Shown: piece after piece, positions 39,326-48,529 of the stretch
Position numbering within the stretch: the stretch's first letter is position 1
Layout: each line of letters opens with the position of its first letter
Assembly: GCF_000012305.1 (NCBI RefSeq)
Contig: NC_007204.1
Coordinates: forward strand, 2,356,001-2,420,000
Origin: Psychrobacter arcticus 273-4
GTDB lineage: Bacteria; Pseudomonadota; Gammaproteobacteria; Pseudomonadales; Moraxellaceae
Length of the DNA: 64,000 nucleotides
Reading direction: 5' to 3'
Program-made: the position numbers and the translations under genes
Notes under the pieces: model-generated
Told to the model about the DNA's origin: nothing
Databases searched by the model: none
Seen by the model: only the letters and a program-made list of their open reading frames with translations

Positions 39326-40309
39326 ATGAAAATAATTCCATATCGTAAGCGCTCCGTTTTGATAGCCACAATTTTTGCCATTAGTGCTGTCGGCATTACC
39401 GGTTGTAGTGATAACACTGAAACTAAAGCCGTTGAGCGTGTTGAAGAAGCGGCAGCATTGGCACGGGTAAAAGACCTTGAAGCACGTGCTGAGGCGCTTA
39501 AAAGCAACATGCCAGCTGCCAATGACATGACTGCGACCGCAGGCGGCACCGATACAGCAAGTGGCAAGCCTACTATCAAGATGCCAGATGAATCTACGAT
39601 TCCAGATGATGAGTTTGGTGCTGCTGTTCGTCGCGGCCTACAAATCTCCAATCACACTTATAAAGAGTTGCCAAACAATGTCGGTAATCAGCTGAACTGT
39701 ACCAGTTGCCACCTTGGTAATGGTTCAGAGGCTTATGCTGCGCCTTGGAACAATACGCCCAGTGTTTATCCTAACTATAGTAAGCGCACAGGGCGCATCA
39801 ATACGATACAAGAGCGCATTAACGGCTGTTTTGAGCGTTCTCTGAATGGTAAAGCACTGGATCTTAATTCAGATGATATGAATGCAATGGTCTCTTATAT
39901 GAGCTGGTTGTCACAAGACATGCCATTTGGCGTATCGCCTGAAGGTAGCGGTTTTGTCAAAGTTGATAAAACCCTCGAGCCAAATACTGACAATGGCAAA
40001 AAACTATTTGCAGAGAAGTGTAGCGTTTGTCACGGTGCAACTGGCGAAGGTCAATATAATGATGACGGCACTTATGTCTACCCTGCTATCGCTGGCGACA
40101 AGTCATTCAATGATGGCGCAGGCATGGCACGAACTTACACAGCAGCTAGCTTTATAAAAGGCAAAATGCCTTTTGGTCAAGGTGGCTCGCTTAGTGACCA
40201 AGAAGCAGTCGATATTGCGAGTTATTTCACCCATTTGCCACGCCCTATCAAAGCCAATAAAGACAAAGACTGGCCCAATGGTGATGCGCCTAAAGATGTA
40301 CGTCGTTAA
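39326..40309 (+). CDS. TsdA-like dihaem cytochrome c (thiosulfate dehydrogenase family)
   Basis: A 327-residue exported cytochrome with a lipoprotein signal (lipobox ITGC, Cys27), an Ala/Glu-rich helical linker at 35-65, and two haem sites: CTSCH at 125-129 and CSVCH at 232-236. Blocks such as HLGNGS, YAAPWNNTPSVYPNYSKR and ERINGCFERSLNGKAL are those of the TsdA family, which oxidises thiosulfate to tetrathionate or the reverse. Cys168 in NGCFERS is a candidate axial ligand of haem 1, as a Cys ligand is typical of TsdA. It stands alone between two inverted repeat elements. The enzyme activity is inferred from family. Confidence 0.82.
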   Translation: MKIIPYRKRSVLIATIFAISAVGITGCSDNTETKAVERVEEAAALARVKDLEARAEALKSNMPAANDMTATAGGTDTASGKPTIKMPDESTIPDDEFGAAVRRGLQISNHTYKELPNNVGNQLNCTSCHLGNGSEAYAAPWNNTPSVYPNYSKRTGRINTIQERINGCFERSLNGKALDLNSDDMNAMVSYMSWLSQDMPFGVSPEGSGFVKVDKTLEPNTDNGKKLFAEKCSVCHGATGEGQYNDDGTYVYPAIAGDKSFNDGAGMARTYTAASFIKGKMPFGQGGSLSDQEAVDIASYFTHLPRPIKANKDKDWPNGDAPKDVRR

Positions 40310-40329
40310 TTTAAAAACGTTATAAATGC

Positions 40330-40467
40330 TATAGTTGAAATACTTTAAAGTCTCTACCGTATTGCTGGTGTAAATTTTTTGCAGCCTCTGTCTGCGTAGG
40401 CACAGCAAGCAAGAAAAATTTGCACCAGTAGTACCTGTTGTATCGATATTACTTTTCACCGACTATA
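40330..40467 (-). mobile_element. 138-bp TATAGT element, copy D
   Basis: Inverted relative to copy C, starting 21 bases after the cytochrome stop codon. Arms are mixed (TACTACTGG left, CCAGCAATA right in element orientation). Confidence 0.9.
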
Positions 40468-40475
40468 GAAAACCG

Positions 40476-40508
40476 AAAAGCCCAGTTATTTAAATAACTG
40501 GGCTTTTT
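40476..40508. terminator. Terminator just beyond element D
   Basis: Stem AAAAGCCCAGTTATT/AATAACTGGGCTTTT serves the convergent cytochrome and PTS-like genes. Element D lies between the cytochrome gene and this terminator. Confidence 0.88.
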
Positions 40509-40573
40509 GATTTTCTAGCATTTTTCATTGAATCTTATTTTTTTAATGAACGCTTCTTATTTTTTAATGAATG

Positions 40574-41668
40574 TTAAGGCAGTTTCATATCCCCATCCAC
40601 CAACCAACCAAATCGACGCATCATATAAGCCACAACGCCAGCAATCACAGCCGGTAATACAAACATTAATAAAATAATCGCGGTCCATAATTGACTGGTA
40701 CTCATAATCTCTTGTGACGCTTCAATCACGCCAAACACACCAACCAGTCCTGCAGTTCCCATACCTGCTCCTGTAGCCGTACATGCTAGCTCAAAGCCGA
40801 CGGTCGCTATCGGACCGACGATGGCGCTTGCGATGACAGCAGGTAATAAAATGATGGGTTTTCTGAGTACATTAGGGATTTGCAGCATACTGGTGCCCAG
40901 ACCCTGAGACACAACCCCACTGATGCCATTGTCTTTAAAACTGGCGACGGCAAAGCCAATCATATGTGCCGCACAGCCGACTACTGCAGCCCCACCTGCT
41001 ACACCACCAAGTCCAATTGCAATACAAATAGCAGCACTAGAGGTCGGCATCGTCAGTAATATACCGACTACTACAGCAATGACGATACCCATTAATAATG
41101 GCTGTAAAGTAGTTGCTGCTTGAATGCCTTGACCAATGGCATTGACCACGGCAACGACAGGAGGGTTTAGTAGTGCACATACGGCTAATGCCACGGCGCA
41201 TACCAATAAAGGCACCAGTAAAATATCAAGCTTGGTCTTGCCTGCGACCCATGTACCAGCACGATAGGCAAAAACTGACGCCAAATACGCACCAATAGGA
41301 TTACCCGGTAGCGCGGCAAAGGTGGCAGGACCTGCTTCTTGCGCAATAAATAGATTGCCTGCCATCAAAGCTTCAGAGTGAGCGCCCAACATACCAGCAA
41401 CCAAGCAGCTAAGCATCACCAAAGTTGGCGCTTTTAGATAATAAGCAATGCCGACGCCGATACCCGCGCCCATTAGCACGGATGCCAATTTTCCGACGGC
41501 AATCAGTGCCGGCAGATTTAGCCAGCCCCCAATTTGCGAGATGATGAGACCCGCTATTAAGGTGACAAAAAGCCCCAATGCCATACCAGTAAAAGCATCA
41601 ATAAAGTATTTTTGAAAAAACACTTTAAAGGGACTTGGCGTGGTTACTGCTGAATTAGATACCGTCAT
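40574..41668 (-). CDS. PTS_EIIC_2-family membrane protein
   Basis: A 364-residue integral membrane protein with about ten hydrophobic segments, very rich in Ala, Gly and Val. It resembles the PTS_EIIC_2 family (PF13303), with the characteristic LTMPTSSAAICIAIGLGG and GCAAHMIGFAVASFKDN stretches. No EIIA, EIIB, HPr or EI gene lies nearby, so classical sugar phosphotransfer is not supported here; it may transport or sense an unknown solute. The long N terminus up to FIDAFTGMALGL is cytoplasmic. It is transcribed alone. Confidence 0.75.
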   Translation of the reverse strand: MTVSNSAVTTPSPFKVFFQKYFIDAFTGMALGLFVTLIAGLIISQIGGWLNLPALIAVGKLASVLMGAGIGVGIAYYLKAPTLVMLSCLVAGMLGAHSEALMAGNLFIAQEAGPATFAALPGNPIGAYLASVFAYRAGTWVAGKTKLDILLVPLLVCAVALAVCALLNPPVVAVVNAIGQGIQAATTLQPLLMGIVIAVVVGILLTMPTSSAAICIAIGLGGVAGGAAVVGCAAHMIGFAVASFKDNGISGVVSQGLGTSMLQIPNVLRKPIILLPAVIASAIVGPIATVGFELACTATGAGMGTAGLVGVFGVIEASQEIMSTSQLWTAIILLMFVLPAVIAGVVAYMMRRFGWLVDGDMKLP

Positions 41669-41721
41669 AGCGACACTCTTGGTTAGTGTTTCAATAAGAA
41701 TGAGATTACAAACGCCGGATA

Positions 41722-41755
41722 TATAGTTGAAATACTTTAAAGTCGCTACAGTACT
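41722..41755 (-). repeat. Solo end of the TATAGT element (copy I)
   Basis: Only the TATAGTTGAAATACTTTAAA end and a few adjoining bases match the 138-bp element; similarity stops at about 41755. It lies between the PTS-like gene and the SPOR gene. Confidence 0.7.
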
Positions 41756-41817
41756 ATCAGCAAAAAAACGTATAAAAAAGCATCATAGTGACGATTTTTA
41801 TACGAAATTTAATAAAT

Positions 41818-42597
41818 CTAACGACGCTGTTCGACAATAATAGAATCAATACCCTTATTTTGTAGGCGCTGCTGAGCAGTGGCAACCGCTTGGCGACTGC
41901 TCATCGGGCGTGAGATCACCTGATAAATAGGCAAGCCATTATCGGTAGTATTTTTGACGACTTTCGCATCGACACCTGCCATCAGTACTTGCGCACGGCG
42001 ACGATCGGCTTCATCAGCATCACCAAAGCTGTTAATTTGCAAAATATACGTGGCAGCAGGCTTAGCAGCTTGAATACTTGCGTTACCAGCATTAGTACCC
42101 GTATTACTTGTCGCTGGTGTACCATCATAGGTTGCTTCTTCTTCAATAATAATAATATCATCATTACTACTATTGCTAGTGCCAGCATTTGGCGCACTGC
42201 TCGTGCCTTCAGAGATATTACCCGTACCATCATTAGCACTAGGCACAGTACTATCAGTTTGATTGACAATCACATCCGGTTCAAAATCTATGATTTCACC
42301 CAATTGATCACTGTCGGTCTCGTCAAATTCTTCATCAGGGACGGTTGCCATCTCTTGATTGGGTAAAATATCATAGAACTCATAATCACCATTATCGGCA
42401 TCCGTCTCCACTCTTTGCTGTATTTGCTTATTAGGATCTCCAGCACTATCAGCGGGACTAAAATTAAACCATGGTGATAGGTATAAGAACACCCCAATCA
42501 TTAGTGTCAACACTGCGCCAATAAACATCCATAATAAGCCTGACGCACTACTTGTTTTGCGCTTTTCAGTGGCACCTCTTGGTTTTTTGGCTAACAT
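41818..42597 (-). CDS. SPOR domain membrane protein (FtsN-like position)
   Basis: A 259-residue bitopic inner-membrane protein: a basic N-terminal tail (KKPRGATEKRK), a transmembrane helix at about 21-44, a low-complexity acidic and Ser/Asn/Thr-rich linker to about 165, and a C-terminal SPOR domain (TYILQINSFGDADEADRR...), which binds denuded glycans at the septum. The layout is FtsN-like, and the position after argS is shared with related genera, but FtsN identity is not proven. I prefer ATG at 42597, since the AGGGAG site is too close to the upstream ATG at 42606. Confidence 0.82.
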   Translation of the reverse strand: MLAKKPRGATEKRKTSSASGLLWMFIGAVLTLMIGVFLYLSPWFNFSPADSAGDPNKQIQQRVETDADNGDYEFYDILPNQEMATVPDEEFDETDSDQLGEIIDFEPDVIVNQTDSTVPSANDGTGNISEGTSSAPNAGTSNSSNDDIIIIEEEATYDGTPATSNTGTNAGNASIQAAKPAATYILQINSFGDADEADRRRAQVLMAGVDAKVVKNTTDNGLPIYQVISRPMSSRQAVATAQQRLQNKGIDSIIVEQRR

Positions 42598-42665
42598 GGA
42601 TCGCATTCTCCCTACTGAATCTATCTGTCATTATCGAATTATTACTATCAGTTACCAGTTTTATA

Positions 42666-44495
42666 TTACATGCTAGACGGTGCAGACAGCCCTAATAAAC
42701 CAAGCCCGTTACTAATGACTAGACGTACTGCTTTAGATAAGCGTAAACGAGCTTGCATCATAGCCATCTCATCTGCGCTTGGTGTCTCACCTGAAGTCAG
42801 ACTCACAGGTAGGATACGATTGCTGTCGTACCACCCATGAAATAACGCTGCCAACTCTTTTAAGTAATTAGTTAAGATATGCGGCTCATAACCTGTCGCT
42901 GAGCGCAACAAGGTAGCAGGATAAGCGGCAAGCAGTTTAATGAGCTCCTCTTCGCTGGATGCAACAAGTAACTCTTGCTGCTCCGCCCCCATCGCATCAT
43001 TAACACTCAAACCACTGGCTTCTAGTTTTTCTAACACACGGCAAACGCGCGCATGTGCATATTGAATGTAGTAAACCAAGTTGTCTTTACTTTGCGATTT
43101 GGCAAGCTCTAAGTCAAAATCAACGTGCACTTCAGGCTTACGCGCCACATAATAAAAACGTGCTGCATCGTTGCCAACTTCGTGACGTAGCTCACGTAAA
43201 GTGACAAATTTGCCAGAGCGTGACGACATTTGTACTTTTTCGTCACCGCGCCATAATGCCACAAACTGCACTAACACCACATCCAAACGGTCGGCATCGA
43301 TACCAAGCGCCAATAAGGCAGCTTTTACGCGCGGCACATAGCCATGATGGTCTGCACCCCAAACGTTAACGACTTTATCAAAACCACGATCAAATTTATT
43401 TTTATGATAGGCGATATCAGACGCAAAATAGGTGCTTTGCCCATTGGCGCGGCGTACTACACGGTCTTTTTCATCGCCAAAGTCCGTCGATTTAAACCAA
43501 ATATTGCCATCTTTTTCGTAGAGATAGCCTTTGTCTTCTAAAATCTGTAAGACTGGCTCAATCTCACTATCAATTGATCTTTCGCTAAACCAGCATTCAT
43601 AGCTCACACCGAAGTCATTTAGATCATCTTTGATATCAGCCAAGATACTGCTTAACGCTGCATTTAGGAACAGCTCATAACCACTGCCAAGCAAAGCTTT
43701 ACTATTGGCAATTAGCCCATCAATATGCGCTTCTTTATCACCTGATAGCAGTACTTTTTCGCCATCGGCATTTATTTCAAACTGCGCATCTTCTGGTACG
43801 TCCTTGGCAATTTCTGCAAAACGATGTACATAGGTATCAGCGTGCTGTGTTTTTAGTGTCTGAGCAATATCACTGACATAGTCGCCTTGATAGCCGTTGA
43901 CCGGGAAAGTGACTGGCTCACCATTAGTTTCTAGATAGCGCAAATAAGTACTGGTCGCTAAGATATCCATCTGTCGACCAGCGTCATTGACATAATACTC
44001 GCGAGTAACGTCATAGCCAATCGCTTCAAGCAAGTTTGAAACGCTCATACCAAATGCGGCGCCGCGTCCATGACCGACGTGCAAGCTAGAGGTTGGGTTG
44101 GCAGAGACAAATTCAACTTGTACTTTTTGCCCATCAAACTGCTTGCTTAAACCAAAGCCAGCTTGCAAATTAAAGATATCATCTAACACAGCAAACTTAG
44201 CTTCAGTATTCAAAAATACATTGATGAAACCTGGACCTGCGATTTCTATTTGGCGAATATCTTGGTTTTCAGGCAATGCATTGACAATTTTTTCAGCCAC
44301 TTGGCGTGGATTGGCTTTAGCGGCTTTGGCGGCAGTTAGGGCAATATTGCTGGCAAAGTCACCATGACTGGCATCTTTAGTACGCGTAATTTGGCTGTTA
44401 TTTTGCCAATCAGCCGGTAATTCGCCGTCATTTTTGAGGACTGCAATCGCACTGTCAAACAGTGAGGCGAGCGTATTGATTTGGGCTTGTGACAT
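42666..44495 (-). CDS. argS: Arginyl-tRNA synthetase
   Basis: A 609-residue class I synthetase. The HIGH-type motif is HVGH in ANPTSSLHVGHGRG, and the second class I motif is the variant MSSRSGKFV, as usual for ArgRS. The N-terminal Add-1 domain (GDFASNIAL) and the C-terminal anticodon-binding domain (YVQYAHAR-like: YIQYAHARVCRVL) are present. Length is slightly above E. coli ArgS (577). It is followed by the SPOR gene 68 bases later. Confidence 0.97.
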   Translation of the reverse strand: MSQAQINTLASLFDSAIAVLKNDGELPADWQNNSQITRTKDASHGDFASNIALTAAKAAKANPRQVAEKIVNALPENQDIRQIEIAGPGFINVFLNTEAKFAVLDDIFNLQAGFGLSKQFDGQKVQVEFVSANPTSSLHVGHGRGAAFGMSVSNLLEAIGYDVTREYYVNDAGRQMDILATSTYLRYLETNGEPVTFPVNGYQGDYVSDIAQTLKTQHADTYVHRFAEIAKDVPEDAQFEINADGEKVLLSGDKEAHIDGLIANSKALLGSGYELFLNAALSSILADIKDDLNDFGVSYECWFSERSIDSEIEPVLQILEDKGYLYEKDGNIWFKSTDFGDEKDRVVRRANGQSTYFASDIAYHKNKFDRGFDKVVNVWGADHHGYVPRVKAALLALGIDADRLDVVLVQFVALWRGDEKVQMSSRSGKFVTLRELRHEVGNDAARFYYVARKPEVHVDFDLELAKSQSKDNLVYYIQYAHARVCRVLEKLEASGLSVNDAMGAEQQELLVASSEEELIKLLAAYPATLLRSATGYEPHILTNYLKELAALFHGWYDSNRILPVSLTSGETPSADEMAMMQARLRLSKAVRLVISNGLGLLGLSAPSSM

Positions 44496-44923
44496 AGGAC
44501 TATAAACTCAGATAAATAAACAATAAAAATGGTGGGATATAAACTCATACTAAAAGATTAAGTAACCTATAAATATAACAACCTTTACGTGCTATTGCAC
44601 TATTTGAACCAAAAATAGCGATAAAATCCTATTTATAGCAAGGTGCGAGGTCTTATCTAAGGTGTATTTGGCGTTTGAGGACTATTATAATTGGCAGATA
44701 GCTTACAACTCAGAGTTATTGTAGCGTTCCTGTTTCCTAAGGTTAGTGATATATTCATCCCTAGCCTATTCCGCGTTATAATAACGCCATTTATTGGCTA
44801 CTTTCTCTAGATATCGTGACGCTGAAATACTTATTCAACTATTTATAAGTATTTCATTAAAAAGCCATAAAAATAGCGAACAGAGAATGTGCTCATTTAC
44901 TATTTTATATACAGGATAAAATT
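44496..44923. other. Intergenic region between argS and the DUF2788 gene
   Basis: A 428-base gap between divergent genes. It contains a small palindrome GCGTTATAATAACGC near 44773-44787, perhaps part of a promoter or operator. No gene seen. Confidence 0.4.
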
Positions 44924-45142
44924 ATGTTTGCTATTGCTGCCAGTACCGTTACCAATTGGGGGCTTTACATCTTATTACCCATTTTTATTGCCTTTTTATT
45001 CTTTATCATTTGGGACTTATCAAAACAGTCTGGTGCTGGTCGCGCTGGTACGTTTTGGATGTTTTTGGCACTTGGTGCTGGTTTTATCGGTTTTATCTTA
45101 AAAATATTGTTAGAAATGGCATTTACACGGTGGTTTATCTAA
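44924..45142 (+). CDS. DUF2788 family small membrane protein
   Basis: A 72-residue protein with two transmembrane helices (about 10-29 and 43-63) joined by the polar loop DLSKQSGAGRAG. This loop and the size fit the DUF2788 family, found in Moraxellaceae and pseudomonads; its role is unknown. Two other frames are open over the same bases, but this one has the conserved sequence and an AGGATAAA site before the ATG. Confidence 0.8.
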   Translation: MFAIAASTVTNWGLYILLPIFIAFLFFIIWDLSKQSGAGRAGTFWMFLALGAGFIGFILKILLEMAFTRWFI

Positions 45143-45171
45143 ACACTATTGATGACTTATCACTTTACTAA

Positions 45172-46224
45172 TCATTTTTTGGCAATCAGAGTGGCACGCA
45201 TCGGCGCAGGATAGCCTTCAATAGTCTTTGTTGGATCATTAGGATCTAAGAAATCTGCTAACGAATGATAATTCATCCACTCAGTTTTGCGCTGCTCATC
45301 GGTTGAGGTCACTGCCACATCGACACAGCGCACTTCTGTAAATCCTGCTTTTTCAAGCCAGCCAATTAATGCTGCCACCGACGGTAGAAAATACACGTTA
45401 TTCATTTGAGCATAACGGTCATGCGGTACCAGTACGGTATTGGCATCGCCTTCTATCACCAAAGTTTCAAGTACCAGCTCACCACCTTTTACCAGTTGAC
45501 CTTTTAGCTGCTGTAAATGCTCAAAGGGCGACTGACGATGATAGAGCACTCCCATACTAAATACGGTATCAAACAGCTGGCTATTATCCGGTAATGCTTC
45601 AAGCGGCACTGGAATATAGTGGGTACGATAACGACCTATGTCATGAGCATCGGCGCTACCGACAAAATGACGAATTGCCATAAACTGATGATAAAACAAG
45701 CACGATGGGTCAATAATAATAACCGTATCAGCACCTGCCCCTGCCATACGCCAGCCATGATAGCCAGAGCCACCGCCCACATCTAATACACGACGCCCTT
45801 TTAAATTACCCAAATGCGGTGCGACTCGTTGCCACTTCCAATCACTGTGCCATTCTGTATCGATAAAAATTGGCTCGGCTTGCTCCCCTTCATTTTGGCT
45901 ACTGCCAATTTTAAAAGGTCCTTTGCGCCACGGCATCAGCTGCTTTAACAAGGCAGTTGCTTGTTTACGCTCAGAATCACTTAATTGTGCATCGATCGTC
46001 AATATATCGCTATTTAACTGAACATTATCGACGGTCAATGTGGGCAAGCGCGCAACCGAAGCTTGATAAGCTGGCGCATGAGCGTAATTGGCTTTATCTT
46101 TTATATCGTTTAACCATGTAGGCAGTTGCGTGAGCCACTCATAAGCGTTCGGCTGCTGCTGTGCCCATGCTAGCAAGGTTAAATACAGTTCGCGTTCTGC
46201 GTGGAGAATAGTGTTGTTAAGCAT
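45172..46224 (-). CDS. cmoB: tRNA U34 carboxymethyltransferase
   Basis: CmoB transfers the carboxymethyl group of carboxy-S-adenosylmethionine to 5-hydroxyuridine at tRNA position 34. The 350-residue product has RKGPFKIG, the DTEWHSDWKW block, the SAM-fold motif VLDVGGGSGYHGWRM (Gly-Gly rather than the usual GCGNGYH) and MGVLYHRQSPFEHL. Length is somewhat over E. coli CmoB (323). It is downstream of cmoA, 61 bases away, giving the complete cmo5U34 pathway end. Confidence 0.94.
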   Translation of the reverse strand: MLNNTILHAERELYLTLLAWAQQQPNAYEWLTQLPTWLNDIKDKANYAHAPAYQASVARLPTLTVDNVQLNSDILTIDAQLSDSERKQATALLKQLMPWRKGPFKIGSSQNEGEQAEPIFIDTEWHSDWKWQRVAPHLGNLKGRRVLDVGGGSGYHGWRMAGAGADTVIIIDPSCLFYHQFMAIRHFVGSADAHDIGRYRTHYIPVPLEALPDNSQLFDTVFSMGVLYHRQSPFEHLQQLKGQLVKGGELVLETLVIEGDANTVLVPHDRYAQMNNVYFLPSVAALIGWLEKAGFTEVRCVDVAVTSTDEQRKTEWMNYHSLADFLDPNDPTKTIEGYPAPMRATLIAKK

Positions 46225-46285
46225 AAAAACGGATTACTCTGTTGATCAAAAAATAGGATGACATTTATTTTTAAGGATTTAGCCG

Positions 46286-47074
46286 TTATTTAAACGCCAC
46301 AATAGAGACGAAGTTTAAAAATTGAAACCAAGTCAGATGGCGCTGAAAACCTACTTGCGCTAACCTCGTATGATGCTCATCTAAAGTATCCGTAATAAGG
46401 ACGTTTTCTAGCGCATTACGTTTGCCACTGATTTCCATTTCGGTATAGCCATTGGCGCGTTTAAAATCGTAATAACGTTCAACCAACCACGCATCATACT
46501 GCTCATCAAAAGCATGGGTCTTTTCAGTCAATACCAATATACCGCCTTCGCTGAGTGCGGCATAAATTTTTTCAAGTACCGCGACTCTGTCGGCAGCTGG
46601 TAAAAATTGTAAGGTTAAATTCAAAATCACCATATCACATGGCTCAAACTCAATATCACGAATATCAGCGGTGATGACCTCTATATCATGCTCAGGATAA
46701 TTGTCACTTAGCAAGGTGGTCGCTTCAGTGGTCATCGCTGGTGAAATATCAATTGCTTTAATTTGCAGATCTTGTGACTCAAACTCACCAGCCAACGTCA
46801 TACTTGCAGCACCAAGCGAGCAGCCCAAATCATAAATGCGGCTGACACGCTGACCGTTATCGCCTTGCTGACGATATTTACAATGACGACGGGCAAATAT
46901 AGGTAACATCGCCAATACCTGACCATAACCTGGGACACTACGACGAATCATATCCGGAAAACAAGCCACCACTTGCTCATCAAATGAAAAACGCGCCGCT
47001 TTATCTAGTGGCGTGGTGAATAGGGTGTCATGTTTGACAGTGGCAGGCTGAGATTGGCTCATAGGATGACTCAT
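46286..47074 (-). CDS. cmoA: Carboxy-S-adenosyl-L-methionine synthase
   Basis: CmoA makes carboxy-SAM from SAM and prephenate. The 262-residue product contains [32 protein letters not shown] (SAM site), AIDISPAM and the NLTLQFL block, all typical. It supplies the cofactor for CmoB, encoded next on the same strand. The ATG at 47074 is uncertain; Met5 gives a slightly shorter form. Confidence 0.95.
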   Translation of the reverse strand: MSHPMSQSQPATVKHDTLFTTPLDKAARFSFDEQVVACFPDMIRRSVPGYGQVLAMLPIFARRHCKYRQQGDNGQRVSRIYDLGCSLGAASMTLAGEFESQDLQIKAIDISPAMTTEATTLLSDNYPEHDIEVITADIRDIEFEPCDMVILNLTLQFLPAADRVAVLEKIYAALSEGGILVLTEKTHAFDEQYDAWLVERYYDFKRANGYTEMEISGKRNALENVLITDTLDEHHTRLAQVGFQRHLTWFQFLNFVSIVAFK

Positions 47075-47308
47075 TCTTTGGTAATAAAACTAAACTTTAC
47101 AGTGTGTAATCATTTTGACTGAGGCTATTAATAATAATAAGCTGATAATAACGAGCTTCTTAGCGTAGCAAAAGCCCATTATAACATTACTGTTTGTTAC
47201 TTATCGCGGTCAACTGCGCTGTTAAGCTAAATGTATATCGCTGAGCAGATAGTACATGGTGCATGGCGCATAGCTATAAAAATATGGCGACAAAAAATAG
47301 GAATTATT

Positions 47309-47830
47309 ATGCAAACGATTATATTAGGCGGTGGCTGCTTTTGGTGCACAGAATCAGTATTTTTATCAGTAAAAGGCGTGGAGTCTGTAATATCAGGTTA
47401 TATGGGTGGCAATGCGGTATCAGCTAATTATGAAGCAGTCTGCGGCGGAGATACCGGTCACATCGAAGTGATTAAAGTGAAATTTAATGAATCGACTGTC
47501 CCATTAGAAGTGATACTTGATGTCTTTTTTGCCACTCACGATCCTACTACTATGGACCGTCAAGCCAATGATGTTGGCAGCCAATATCGTAGCGTAGTGT
47601 TTTATACAGACGAAACACAAAAACCAACCGTCGATCGTACCATTAATAAGCTACGTGATATGGGCATTAATATCGTCACCGAAGTACATCCTGCGGTTGA
47701 ATTTTATCAAGCAGAAGACACGCATCAAGACTTTTTTAATCGTAATCCAGGACAGGCTTATTGCAACTTTGCTATACCGCCAAAGCTCGCCAAATTGCGT
47801 AAAGAATTCAGTCAGTACATGGTGAGCTAA
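47309..47830 (+). CDS. msrA: Peptide methionine sulfoxide reductase MsrA
   Basis: MsrA repairs methionine-S-sulfoxide. The 173-residue product begins directly at the family N terminus, with the catalytic motif GGGCFWCTES (Cys10). HDPTTMDRQANDVGSQYRS and the AEDTHQDF segment follow. The in-frame upstream extension from 47231 has no conserved sequence, so ATG at 47309 (site AGGAA) is chosen. A 16-bp hairpin follows the gene. Confidence 0.95.
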   Translation: MQTIILGGGCFWCTESVFLSVKGVESVISGYMGGNAVSANYEAVCGGDTGHIEVIKVKFNESTVPLEVILDVFFATHDPTTMDRQANDVGSQYRSVVFYTDETQKPTVDRTINKLRDMGINIVTEVHPAVEFYQAEDTHQDFFNRNPGQAYCNFAIPPKLAKLRKEFSQYMVS

Positions 47831-47848
47831 ACGTCAGATTAACTAGAG

Positions 47849-47890
47849 ATTTATTCGTTTAAAAGAAGTTCTTATTTTAAACGAATAAAT
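47849..47890 (+). terminator. Perfect hairpin downstream of msrA
   Basis: ATTTATTCGTTTAAAA pairs with TTTTAAACGAATAAAT across a 10-base loop. It lacks a distinct T tract, so it may stop transcription weakly or protect the mRNA end. Confidence 0.55.
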
Positions 47891-47999
47891 GCTATCGAGG
47901 ACAGTTATCAGGGCGAACCATCAGTGTTAAATGCAGCACCTGAGATGGCAGTGACAGAGCATGTTTGGTTGTTAAATAAACGATAAACGAGAAATCTAA

Positions 48000-48290
48000 T
48001 CAAAATTCGATCTCCTAGATTCAACCAGACAAACCATTGATAATTTAGGCTGGGAGCTGATCAGCGTTGATACTGATAAAGGCATCATTGAAGCGACCGA
48101 TACGACCATGTGGTTTGGTTTCAAGGATGATATCGTCATACGTATCAATGATAATGGTAGCGAGGATAATGGTAGCGAGCATCTGGTCGATATCCGCAGT
48201 AAATCACGGGTTGGTAGTCGTGATTTGGGTAAAAATGCAGAGCGTATTCATGATTTTATTGATGAGTTGAAGAGCATTTTGGCGAAGTAG
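48000..48290 (+). pseudogene. DUF1499 remnant, 5' end missing
   Basis: The reading frame gives GWELISVDTDKGIIEATDTT, then WFGFKDDIVIRI, DIRSKSRVGSRDLGKNAERI and HDFIDELK, which is the C-terminal half of DUF1499 proteins. A TAA at 47997 precedes it, with no start codon or ribosome binding site before the internal ATG at 48108. The N-terminal half is absent. Function of the family is unknown. A short repeated stretch (NDNGSEDNGSE) inside the remnant is a further sign of drift. Confidence 0.7.
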
Positions 48291-48529
48291 TTTTACAAAA
48301 CGGCCGTAAAATCACTCATATTAAAATCAGAGACGAGCCTTTCCTAAAATCAGGTAATGCCATATTTTTCAAAAACCCTCTCCTAACCTCACGCCACCGT
48401 CCATTTATAGTAACTGAGTACCTCGAGACCTTTTCTTTACTATTTAGATTGGTTACTCTAAGTAGCATCTGCTTTTACTTTACTTGCGCCACTTTCTACT
48501 GACTATTTCGATATTTATAGGATATTTTT

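Noticed and set aside
44889..45171. Two other open frames overlapping the DUF2788 gene
   Set aside because: They overlap the conserved frame, and neither resembles a known protein.
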